Shown here in pieces: positions 18,138-25,637 of a stretch of DNA of 64,000 bases. Both the position numbers and the translations under genes were made by a program. This stretch comes from Novacetimonas maltaceti (GTDB lineage: Bacteria; Pseudomonadota; Alphaproteobacteria; Acetobacterales; Acetobacteraceae). The notes beneath the pieces were generated by a model that did no database searches, was not told the DNA's origin, and saw nothing but the letters and a program-made list of their open reading frames with translations. Within the stretch, counting starts at the first letter, position 1; every line of letters begins with the position of its first letter. The DNA is taken from NCBI RefSeq assembly GCF_002906255.1, contig NZ_POTC01000002.1, positions 103,595 through 167,594 on the forward strand, in the 5' to 3' direction.

Positions 18138-19504
18138 TTACTCCCCATGGTCAGCGGCGTGCAGCGGGCCAGTCCCGCGCGTTGCAGTTCCGCCGCCACG
18201 GCGAACAGGGCGGCCTCCGCCCCCGGCGCGCCGATCAGTTGCAGCCCCAGCGGCAGGCCCGACGGGTGCGCCAGCGGCGCGGACAGCACCGGCACGCCTG
18301 CAAGGCTGATGGGCTGGGTGAACAGGCCAAGGTTGGCACGGGCCGAGACCTCGCGCCCCTCCACCATGATGGTCGGCTGGTCGATGCGCGGCGCGGGGCC
18401 GACGGTTGCGGGTGCGACCAGAACGTCATGCTGGCTGAACAGTTCGTGGATGCGCGTACGGAACCAGCTACGGAAACGCTGCGCCTGCACCAGCGTGGCT
18501 GACGGCAGCATCGCGCCCGCCATCAGGCGGCTGCGCGTGGCGGGGTCGTACTGCATTGCGCGCTGGCGCAGACGGGCGAGGTGCAGGCTGCCGCCTTCGG
18601 CCGCGGTGATCAGGAAGGAGGCGGCACGCGCACGCGCGGCCTCGGGCAGTTCGATGACCGTCGTGCTGTTGAGATGGCGCATCACTTCGTCAATGGCGGC
18701 AACGAAACCGGCGTCGATATTCCGCGCGAACCATCCGCCAAGCCGCGCGATCCGCAGCGACGCGACATCGGGCAGCGCATCGGGCGCGCGGCCGTCCATG
18801 ACCGCGAACACGGCGCGCAGGTCTTCAACCGTATCGGCCATTGGCCCCACGACATCGAGGCTGGCGGCAAACGGATAGGCCCCGTCACGCGGCAGGCGGC
18901 CGAATGTCGGCTTCAGCCCCCACACGCCGCACAGTGCTGCGGGCAGGCGGATGGAGCCATTGGTGTCCGACCCCAGCGTAAACGGCATCAGGCCCGCCGC
19001 GACCGCCGCCGCCGAACCACCCGACGACCCACCGGCAAGGCAGGCGGGGTCATGCGGGTTGCGCGTCGTGCCGGTATGCGCGTTCTCGGTGGAGAAGCCG
19101 TAGGCGAACTCGTCCATGTTCAGGCTGGCCACCGCGATCGCGCCCTGCGCCTGAAGGCGCGCGACGACGGTTGCATCGCGTGTTGCAGGCGGATTGCCGC
19201 GCAGGACGAGGGAACCCGCCGTCGTCACCTCGCCCGCGATGTCGAACAGGTCCTTGACCCCGAACGGAACACCCGCCAGCACGCCGGGGTCCTCCCCCCG
19301 GGCGATGCGCTGGTCGATGCCTTCGGCACGCGCCACGGCGGCGGGGCCGAAGATGCGCGTGACACTGTTGAAGCGGGTGTCGCGTGCCTCCATGTCGGCA
19401 ATGACGCCGGTGATGACGGAAACCGCGCTGCGCCGTCCGGCGCGCACGTCCTGCGCGATCTGCAGCGCCGTGCCCGGATGCTGCGTGTCATGTGCCTGCG
19501 TCAC
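18134..19504 (-). CDS. AtzE/HpxY-like amidase (amidase signature family)
   Basis: This 456-residue amidase-signature hydrolase has the Ser-cisSer-Lys triad: Lys in GVPFGVKDLFDIAG, cis-Ser in GGSSGGSAAAVAAG, and nucleophile Ser in GSDTNGSIRLPAA. AtzE enzymes need the small partner AtzG, and the gene for such a protein lies immediately upstream with an ATGA overlap. AtzE cleaves 1-carboxybiuret; the related HpxY is found in purine operons. I infer that the substrate here is oxalurate or another ureido acid made by the PucG-like enzyme. The catalytic class is certain, the substrate is not. Confidence 0.82.
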   Translation of the reverse strand: MTQAHDTQHPGTALQIAQDVRAGRRSAVSVITGVIADMEARDTRFNSVTRIFGPAAVARAEGIDQRIARGEDPGVLAGVPFGVKDLFDIAGEVTTAGSLVLRGNPPATRDATVVARLQAQGAIAVASLNMDEFAYGFSTENAHTGTTRNPHDPACLAGGSSGGSAAAVAAGLMPFTLGSDTNGSIRLPAALCGVWGLKPTFGRLPRDGAYPFAASLDVVGPMADTVEDLRAVFAVMDGRAPDALPDVASLRIARLGGWFARNIDAGFVAAIDEVMRHLNSTTVIELPEAARARAASFLITAAEGGSLHLARLRQRAMQYDPATRSRLMAGAMLPSATLVQAQRFRSWFRTRIHELFSQHDVLVAPATVGPAPRIDQPTIMVEGREVSARANLGLFTQPISLAGVPVLSAPLAHPSGLPLGLQLIGAPGAEAALFAVAAELQRAGLARCTPLTMGSK

Positions 19505-19731
19505 GGGATGTACTCCCCGGCCGGTTCACACGTATCGGGCAGGACAAAACCATTCAGCAGGTCGGCATATCCCTGCAGCAGCGCGGCATTCGCGGCCACG
19601 TCGTTCATGCAGGCGGCCGGGACGCCCAGCCCGATGCAGCGCGCGGCCTGGACCACTGGAAAGATGTCATCGCCGCCCTGCGCCACCGGCATCGGTGGTG
19701 GCACCGCATCGTCATTCATGGGGCTGCTCAT
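19501..19731 (-). CDS. AtzG/HpxX-like small amidase partner (DUF4089)
   Basis: This 76-residue acidic protein has the segment QAARCIGLGVPAACMNDVAA followed by LLQGYADLLNGFVLPD, which fits the DUF4089/AtzG pattern. AtzG-type subunits stabilise AtzE-type amidases by holding their binding face. Its stop overlaps the amidase start (ATGA), consistent with a one-to-one complex. A second ATG at 19719 would shorten it by four residues. A 42-base gap separates it from the flavoprotein gene upstream, the largest gap inside the operon. Confidence 0.78.
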   Translation of the reverse strand: MSSPMNDDAVPPPMPVAQGGDDIFPVVQAARCIGLGVPAACMNDVAANAALLQGYADLLNGFVLPDTCEPAGEYIP

Positions 19732-19773
19732 GCGCTTCGTCTCCCGGAGCTTTGTGTCGTTTACCGACTTCTT

Positions 19774-21240
19774 TTAGACGGGATCACATGCAGGGGGGTC
19801 AAGGCTGATCAGTTCGGGGGTGTCATACGACAGCAGGCTGTCAAGATGGGCCTGCCCGTCCGCGACATACAGGTCGCGCCCGATCCCCTGGGCAAGGCGT
19901 TCGACACCAAAGCGCATGCCGCTGATGGAGGCGCCCGAAAGGCCCATGCTCGGCGTGGCGGAGAAGGTGAAGTTGTGGATGTTCGCCAGCATCGGCGCCA
20001 GCGGGTCCGCCGGGTCGCGCGCGACGAACTGGTACCGCTCCCCAAGGTAGGGATAGCTGCCCAGAACCTCGCTTTCCTCGCCCGCGGGCGGGGTATAGCG
20101 CTCCCCCCACAGGGCCACGGCATGCGCGAACGAACGGGTTTCGGGACGGCGTGACAGGTCCACGGCAAAGCCGGTGCCGATGATGACGAAATCGAACGCC
20201 ATCTCCCCCTTTGGGGTCTGCACCACGACCTCGTCCCCGCGCATGGATACGCCCTGCCACGGACAGCCGGTGTGATAGGCGAAATTCGCATGCCTGCGGC
20301 AACGCCAGAACGTATCCTGCGGCGGTGGCTGGTTCAGTTCGAAGATGCGCCGCATGAAGCCCCAGCGCAGCCGGTCCTCCAGCGCGCAGAAATAGGCGAG
20401 GAAGCCCGTGTTCTCCATCCAGCGGTACGGGTTGATGGAGGGGATTTCCTTACGGCGCAGGCACAGCGTGACCGACGCCGCCCCGGCCTCAAGCGCGGTG
20501 GCGGCATTGTCGAAGGCCGAGGCCCCCGCACCCAGCACGCCCACGCGCCGGCCCTTCAGGGCCGCGAAATCAATGGATTCGGATGTATGGGCGAAGCGGT
20601 CGCGCGGCAGGCTGTCGCGGATGAAGGCGGGCACATGCCATTCGCCACATCCCTCGATCCCGGTCGCAAGCACCAGTTTGCGCGCGTAATGGACCTGCTG
20701 TTCCCCGGCCGCGTTACGGAACGACAGGCGCAGCAGCCCGTCTTCCCACGTCACCCCTTCGAACGCATGGTCGTTGGCGACCGGCAGGTCGAGGATGTCG
20801 CGATACCAGTCCAGGTAGGCCTGCCAGTCCTGGCGCGGGATCTTGTCGAGCTTTTCCCACGCCTGCACGCCATAACGGGCCTCGAACCAGGCGCGCGGCG
20901 TCAGGCTGGGCACGCCAAGGTCGGGGCCGGTGACATATTTGGGCGTGCGCAGGGTGATCATGCGCGCGAACGTGACCCATGGCCCCTCGCCGCCGCGCGG
21001 GGCACGGTCGAACACCTGCACGTTGTCGATGCTGCCGCGCTTGAGCGCGAACGCGGTGGCAAGCCCCCCCTGCCCCGCGCCGATGATCGCGACATCAAGC
21101 ACCCGCCGCCCGTCATGATAGCGCGCAGGCACCCATTCACGCCGGGGATAGCCGATGATCCCGAGGTCACGCCGCACGGCCCTGCCGAGCGCGCCAAGAC
21201 CATCGCGTGCATCCGTGCCGTCATGTCCGTGCATCGTCAT
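19774..21240 (-). CDS. FAD/NAD(P)H-dependent monooxygenase-like flavoprotein, first gene of the purine operon
   Basis: This 488-residue protein has two dinucleotide-binding sites: IIGAGQGGLATAF for FAD (Gly54-Gly59) and VLGAGASAFDNAA for NAD(P)H (Gly237-Ala242). An ATG motif (192-194) and IGTGFAVDLS near the C-terminus complete the class B flavin monooxygenase layout. RFAHTSESIDF before the second site occupies the place of the FxGxxxH fingerprint but is altered. It is not HpxO, which has one Rossmann fold. It leads an operon that lacks a urate oxidase, so a role in urate oxidation is possible but unproven. Confidence 0.72.
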   Translation of the reverse strand: MTMHGHDGTDARDGLGALGRAVRRDLGIIGYPRREWVPARYHDGRRVLDVAIIGAGQGGLATAFALKRGSIDNVQVFDRAPRGGEGPWVTFARMITLRTPKYVTGPDLGVPSLTPRAWFEARYGVQAWEKLDKIPRQDWQAYLDWYRDILDLPVANDHAFEGVTWEDGLLRLSFRNAAGEQQVHYARKLVLATGIEGCGEWHVPAFIRDSLPRDRFAHTSESIDFAALKGRRVGVLGAGASAFDNAATALEAGAASVTLCLRRKEIPSINPYRWMENTGFLAYFCALEDRLRWGFMRRIFELNQPPPQDTFWRCRRHANFAYHTGCPWQGVSMRGDEVVVQTPKGEMAFDFVIIGTGFAVDLSRRPETRSFAHAVALWGERYTPPAGEESEVLGSYPYLGERYQFVARDPADPLAPMLANIHNFTFSATPSMGLSGASISGMRFGVERLAQGIGRDLYVADGQAHLDSLLSYDTPELISLDPPACDPV

Positions 21241-21283
21241 CTGCCTGTCCCACTGTCATTCGCGTCGTTACCGATGCAGCGGC

Positions 21284-21305
21284 CATGGCGTCCCCCGACG
21301 CCATG
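21284..21305 (-). promoter_or_regulatory. Hairpin in the leader of the purine operon
   Basis: A perfect 8-bp inverted repeat: arms CATGGCGT (21284-21291) and ACGCCATG (21298-21305) around a CCCCCG loop, 44 bases before the start of the flavoprotein gene. It could be an operator or an mRNA leader hairpin. No T-run follows, so it is not a terminator. Confidence 0.4.
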
Positions 21306-21388
21306 ATAGGCTGTCCCCCCAACCGCACCGTTGATGCAACAGTGTAATCAGGCGGGCAGGTGTTTCGTCCAGTAGAATGATTTGACCA

Positions 21389-21408
21389 TTCTGTTTCCTA
21401 AAACAGAA
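21389..21408. promoter_or_regulatory. Candidate operator upstream of the purine operon
   Basis: A perfect palindrome with half-sites TTCTGTTT and AAACAGAA separated by CCTA lies between the LysR stop and the operon. It is the only AT-rich symmetric site in this 188-base gap. The adjacent LysR protein is the obvious candidate ligand; binding is inferred from position. Confidence 0.45.
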
Positions 21409-21428
21409 CAGCAGACCGGAACAGGCGC

Positions 21429-22385
21429 TTACAGCACCTGCTCGTCCCCCACCCCCTGGATGCGGCGCAGTTCCTGGCGCAACTCCTCGATCACCGTTTC
21501 CAGCAACGGCGGCAGCCAGCGCGATTCCCGCACATAGACGCCAAGGTCCGTCACCGCGCGCGTATCGCGCAGCGGCACATGGCACAGGCGTTCATGCCCG
21601 GCCTGCATTTCCACCGCCAGCGGCGACTGGAACGCAAGGCCGCTGCCGGCGGCGACCATGCGGTTGGTCAGTTCGATGGACCCCGTATGCAGCACGACAT
21701 GCAGGTGTTCGTGCCACGGGCGCAGCATCGGTTCCATGACACGGTACAGCGACAGGGTGCGCGTCGGCAGGATCAGGCGGTGGCGGACGCACTCCTCGAT
21801 CGTGACGGTGCGCAGGTGCGCGACGGGGTGGTCGGGGCGCACCACCGCGCCGACCGGGAAATGCGCCACCGCGACACGGCGCAGGTCGGGATACAGCGCC
21901 AGCGAAAACGCGATGCCAAGATCGACGCTGCCATCCTGCAGGGCGGAGACGATATTCTTGGGCGAGCCGATTTCCACATTGAGGTCCACGGCCGGATACA
22001 TCCGCGTGATCCGTTCAAGCAGTGGCGGCAGGAGTTGCCCTGTCACGCCCTCCACCGCCATGATCCGCAACCGCCCGTCCTGCCGGCCGGACAGGGCGTT
22101 GATCTGCTCCTCCGTGCGGGCGGCGTCCTGCATGACGGTGACGATGTGCCGCGCCATGATGCGTCCCACCTCCGTCAGGACCATGCCTTCGGGCAGGCGG
22201 TCGAACAGCGGCGCGCCCACCTCCGCCTCCATCTGCGCCAGTTGCCGGGTCAGGGCGGAGGGCGTGACGTTCAGGCGGCGCGCGGCCTCGCGGATGGAAC
22301 GGCATTCGCGCACGGCGTTGAAATAGGAAATCCCCCGCGCGTGCAGGCGCATCATGCGCGGGGTACGCAGGAGGGGCTCACTCAT
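21429..22385 (-). CDS. LysR-family transcriptional regulator
   Basis: This 318-residue LTTR has an N-terminal winged HTH, residues 18-80, with SIREAARRLNVTPSALTRQLAQME as the HTH and GAPLFDRLPEGMVLTEVGR as the wing. The rest is a periplasmic-binding-like effector domain beginning GRLRIMAVEGVTG. It lies directly upstream of the purine operon on the same strand, 188 bases away, and is therefore the likely regulator of it. The effector may be urate or a later intermediate. The dihydropyrimidinase-like gene precedes it on the same strand. Confidence 0.88.
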   Translation of the reverse strand: MSEPLLRTPRMMRLHARGISYFNAVRECRSIREAARRLNVTPSALTRQLAQMEAEVGAPLFDRLPEGMVLTEVGRIMARHIVTVMQDAARTEEQINALSGRQDGRLRIMAVEGVTGQLLPPLLERITRMYPAVDLNVEIGSPKNIVSALQDGSVDLGIAFSLALYPDLRRVAVAHFPVGAVVRPDHPVAHLRTVTIEECVRHRLILPTRTLSLYRVMEPMLRPWHEHLHVVLHTGSIELTNRMVAAGSGLAFQSPLAVEMQAGHERLCHVPLRDTRAVTDLGVYVRESRWLPPLLETVIEELRQELRRIQGVGDEQVL

Positions 22386-22622
22386 GCCGCCATCCCCGCT
22401 GCGCGACGGGCGGCATCACCATGCCCGTAACCGCCATGGCGGCGTGACACCATCGTTGCACCATCGCGCATCGCACGCCATCTCCCATCAAGGTCCACCC
22501 CAGCAACCATCGCACCCGGCATCGCCGCGCGCATGGGGGCACGGGATACGGAACATTCCCCGCGATGATACTTCATTCCCGCGCCACCGCCAGAGAGCGC
22601 CCCGGCAAAAGACGAACCCGCG

Positions 22623-23942
22623 CTATCCCCCTTCCGCCGCCAGGTGCGCCCTGCGCCGGACGCGCGGGGCAAGGTCGCGCCCGAAACAGGGCCGGTCGAC
22701 ATACGCGCCCCCACCCGCCACGCATGGATGCGTGGACGACCATGCCACGACACCGCCGCGCACTACATGCCGCACCGCGCCGGAGACAGTTGGCGCGCCA
22801 CGGCATGACGACAGCACGCGCGCCGGTGCCTGCGGGTCCCACAGCAGCAGGTCGGCATCCGCCCCCACCATGATCGCGCCCTTGCGGGGATGGATGTTGA
22901 AGGCCCGCGCCGCGTTGGCCGACGTGATGGCCACGAATTCCTCCGCCGACAGGCGACCGGCACGCACACCATGATGCCACAGCAGCCCCATGCGCCCCAC
23001 AAGGTCCGGCATGGCGTCCGTCCCGTCCCCACCCGCGCCGGAGGCACTCATCCCCAGCACGCCCGCCGCCAGCGCGCCCCACAGGGACGCATGCTGCGCG
23101 CCATCACGCAGGGGGGGCAGGCCGTCATCGCAGGCGGGCGCGTCGTCATCATCCGCCTCCAGCACGAGATGCCGGGGCAGCACCTCCGCACTGACGCGCT
23201 GCCCGCGCAGGCGCGCGGCGGCGATGGCGTCAACACCGTCGCGCGTGGAAACCGGCCCGACATGGACCGGCGCGCCCAGCACGCCTGCCATCATGATGGC
23301 GCGGGCAATGCCGCTTCCCTCGATCGGGGCGGCACAGGACAGGGCCTGCGCCTCCGCGCCCTCGATCCCGGCGCGGTGCAGTCCCGCGCGCAGGTAGGCC
23401 GCGACCTGCCCCCCATGGCCGTCGAACGCGCATAACGCCCCCAGCGCCAGCGCATGGTCGATCACGCCCATGACCTGCGTATCGTCCATCGCCCCGCCGC
23501 AGGACAGGCGAAAGGCGTTCACCCCACATGCCTGCGTCACCTCCGCCATGCCGCGCGCGACATCCACGTCCCAGTGCCCGACCACCATATGGGCGGACAC
23601 ATCGACGCCTGCCCCGCGTGCCGCATGCCGCCAGTCCCGCCATGCCGCGCGCAGCCCCTGCCCACGCGGCGCGGTGACGCAGTCGATGATGGTCGTTGTC
23701 CCCGCCGCCAGCAGTGCCGGTCCCATGCAGGCCATGCGATGCGCATCCGCGCCGATACGGGTATGCGGGTCCACCCCGCCGGGCATCACCAGCAGGCCGC
23801 CCGCATCCAGCACGTCGCAACCGGCGGGAATGTCCAGCGACGGGCCGATGGCGGCGATTTCGCCATCGTCGCCACACAGGACGTCAATCCTGAACGACGC
23901 CTCCGCCGTGACCACCGTCCCGCCACGCACCAGCAGCATCAT
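22623..23942 (-). CDS. Dihydropyrimidinase-like amidohydrolase, metal site lost (probable pseudoenzyme)
   Basis: This 439-residue protein aligns along its length with D-hydantoinase/dihydropyrimidinase: LVRGGTVVTAEASFRIDVL, MPGGVDPHT, AAGTTTIIDCV, and the C-terminal NIHPRKGAIMVGADADLLLWDP. Each metal ligand position is changed. HxH becomes His60-x-Arg62; the carboxylated Lys is Arg145; the first later His is Asp174; the second is Pro230; and the catalytic Asp region reads MSASGAG. It should not hold the usual binuclear zinc centre. The frame is intact, so it is not simply decaying. It may be a binding or scaffold protein, or a relic allantoinase/hydantoinase. Confidence 0.75.
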   Translation of the reverse strand: MMLLVRGGTVVTAEASFRIDVLCGDDGEIAAIGPSLDIPAGCDVLDAGGLLVMPGGVDPHTRIGADAHRMACMGPALLAAGTTTIIDCVTAPRGQGLRAAWRDWRHAARGAGVDVSAHMVVGHWDVDVARGMAEVTQACGVNAFRLSCGGAMDDTQVMGVIDHALALGALCAFDGHGGQVAAYLRAGLHRAGIEGAEAQALSCAAPIEGSGIARAIMMAGVLGAPVHVGPVSTRDGVDAIAAARLRGQRVSAEVLPRHLVLEADDDDAPACDDGLPPLRDGAQHASLWGALAAGVLGMSASGAGGDGTDAMPDLVGRMGLLWHHGVRAGRLSAEEFVAITSANAARAFNIHPRKGAIMVGADADLLLWDPQAPARVLSSCRGAPTVSGAVRHVVRGGVVAWSSTHPCVAGGGAYVDRPCFGRDLAPRVRRRAHLAAEGG

Positions 23943-23974
23943 ACCCCCGCCATGGATAAGTGATTGACAAACGT

Positions 23975-24050
23975 CTCCGGGTGCCGGCTTTTTTCAAAAA
24001 GGCGGCATCTTTCGAAGCTTTTTGAAAAAAGCTTCACCAAAAACTTTTTG
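23975..24050 (+). repeat. Dispersed palindromic element, copy 2
   Basis: Two hairpins in series: GCCGGCTTTTT paired with AAAAAGGCGGC, then GAAGCTTTTT paired with AAAAAGCTTC, ending in CACCAAAAACTTTTT. It lies between the 5' end of the dihydropyrimidinase-like gene and the 3' end of ppx, the only full copy that is not between converging genes. Confidence 0.82.
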
Positions 24051-24074
24051 TTTGCCTTTGGTACGGTCCCCGAT

Positions 24075-25562
24075 TCAGGCACATTCCTCGATCCCGGTGG
24101 CGACGGACAGGCTGCTGCCCAGCCGGTCCAGCCTGCGGCGCACGCTTTCGCCCTGCACCACGGCCCGTCCCGATGCAAAGCGCAGGACCAACTGGTCCCC
24201 ATCGAACACCAGTTCCGTGCCGCGCAGCAGCGCATCCGTCCCGCCACTGACGCTGTAGGCCAGGCGCAGTGCCTGCCCCAGCACCAGCGCGCGTGCGAAC
24301 TGTGTCTCGTCCAGCAGCAGGCGGGAAGGTTCAAGACATGGTGTCGCCATGTCCACGCCATAACGCACCGCCAGCGTCAGCGCGAGGAAGGCACGCGCCC
24401 CATGCGTGAATCCCACCCCCTGCATGCGCAGGATCCGCAGGTAGGTCTGCTCCGCCCGGTATTCGGGATGGTCATACGACCCGACATCCGACATCCAGCA
24501 CGCGGCATGGCGCAGGCGGCGCGCCACGTCGCCCTCACCGGGGAACAGCGGCGCGGTCCATGTCGCAAGGCGCAGCGGCAGCGTCATGCTGCGGCCCAGG
24601 CGGCCACACATTTCCCGCGCGACGGCTTCCTGCGGGTCCATGTCGGCCACGGCGGCCGCGACCTTGCGCATGTACCACCCCTCACGCAGGCCATCGACGC
24701 AGAAGACAAGCCGCGCGGGCTGCATCCGGCGGATCAGCCGGCGCAGCACGGTGGCGGCAAAGGGCGCGTCCTCCAGCCGCTTGCGCGGCACCCCCGGCAG
24801 GCGCTCCAGCGCGCGGCGCGACGACCCGATGATCCAGTCCGCCATTTCCCGCGCCGGTTCCGCCCCGAGTTCATAAAGGTGGACGATATTGAGCGGATAG
24901 GACGTGCGCGCGATCTGCAGGCGCGCCAGCGCGCGGAACCCGCCACCCACCAGATACAGCGAGCGTCCCCGCACATCATCCAGCCACCCGATCTGCGACA
25001 GGTCGGTGTCCACCACCTGCCGCGCCTGCGCAAGGTCGCCCTGCGCACGGTCATTGAGGCGGATGACCCCAAGCGGCAGCGTGCAGGCATTGAGCTTCTG
25101 CCCCCCCACCAGCCGGATCAGTTCCAGCGAACCACCGCCGATATCGGCCACCAGCCCATCCGCGTCGGGTATGCCGCACAGCACGCCGGTTGCGGAATAG
25201 TCGGCCTCCTGCTCCCCCGACAGGATATGGATCGGCACGCCGGGCAGGCGCGCGCGCAGGCCGGCGACGAATTCCGGCCCGTTGGTGGCGTCACGCACCG
25301 CCGCCGTGGCCAGCACCTCGAACGGGCTGGCGTCCATGCCGCGGGCGATGGCGTTGAAACGGGCCATGACCTCCATGGCCATCGGCACCGCCTCCTCGTT
25401 CAGGCGGCCCGTGGCGTTGAGGCCACGGCCAAGGCGCAGCACCACCTTTTCATTGAAGATCGGAACCGGGTTGCGCGAAATCCCGTCAAACACCACCAGG
25501 CGCACGGAATTCGACCCCAGGTCGATGACGGCGGAACGGTCCTGTCCCGATGCGCCGCTCAT
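24075..25562 (-). CDS. ppx: Exopolyphosphatase (Ppx/GppA family)
   Basis: This 495-residue ASKHA-fold phosphatase releases phosphate from polyphosphate chains. Diagnostic motifs are AVIDLGSNSVRLVVFD (phosphate 1), VLATAAVRDATNG, ILSGEQEADYSATGV (catalytic Glu), LVADIGGGSLELIRL (phosphate 2) and LYLVGGGFRALARL. A long C-terminal helical HD-like domain follows. Guanosine pentaphosphatase activity (GppA) is possible in this family. It is 75 bases downstream of ppk on the same strand, so synthesis and breakdown of polyphosphate are probably cotranscribed. Confidence 0.92.
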   Translation of the reverse strand: MSGASGQDRSAVIDLGSNSVRLVVFDGISRNPVPIFNEKVVLRLGRGLNATGRLNEEAVPMAMEVMARFNAIARGMDASPFEVLATAAVRDATNGPEFVAGLRARLPGVPIHILSGEQEADYSATGVLCGIPDADGLVADIGGGSLELIRLVGGQKLNACTLPLGVIRLNDRAQGDLAQARQVVDTDLSQIGWLDDVRGRSLYLVGGGFRALARLQIARTSYPLNIVHLYELGAEPAREMADWIIGSSRRALERLPGVPRKRLEDAPFAATVLRRLIRRMQPARLVFCVDGLREGWYMRKVAAAVADMDPQEAVAREMCGRLGRSMTLPLRLATWTAPLFPGEGDVARRLRHAACWMSDVGSYDHPEYRAEQTYLRILRMQGVGFTHGARAFLALTLAVRYGVDMATPCLEPSRLLLDETQFARALVLGQALRLAYSVSGGTDALLRGTELVFDGDQLVLRFASGRAVVQGESVRRRLDRLGSSLSVATGIEECA

Positions 25563-25637
25563 GCCCGCCCCGCCGCCATGGTGGCGGGGGCGGGCGCGTC
25601 AGGGATGTCTTTCATGCGGGCCATGACGCTGCTGTCC

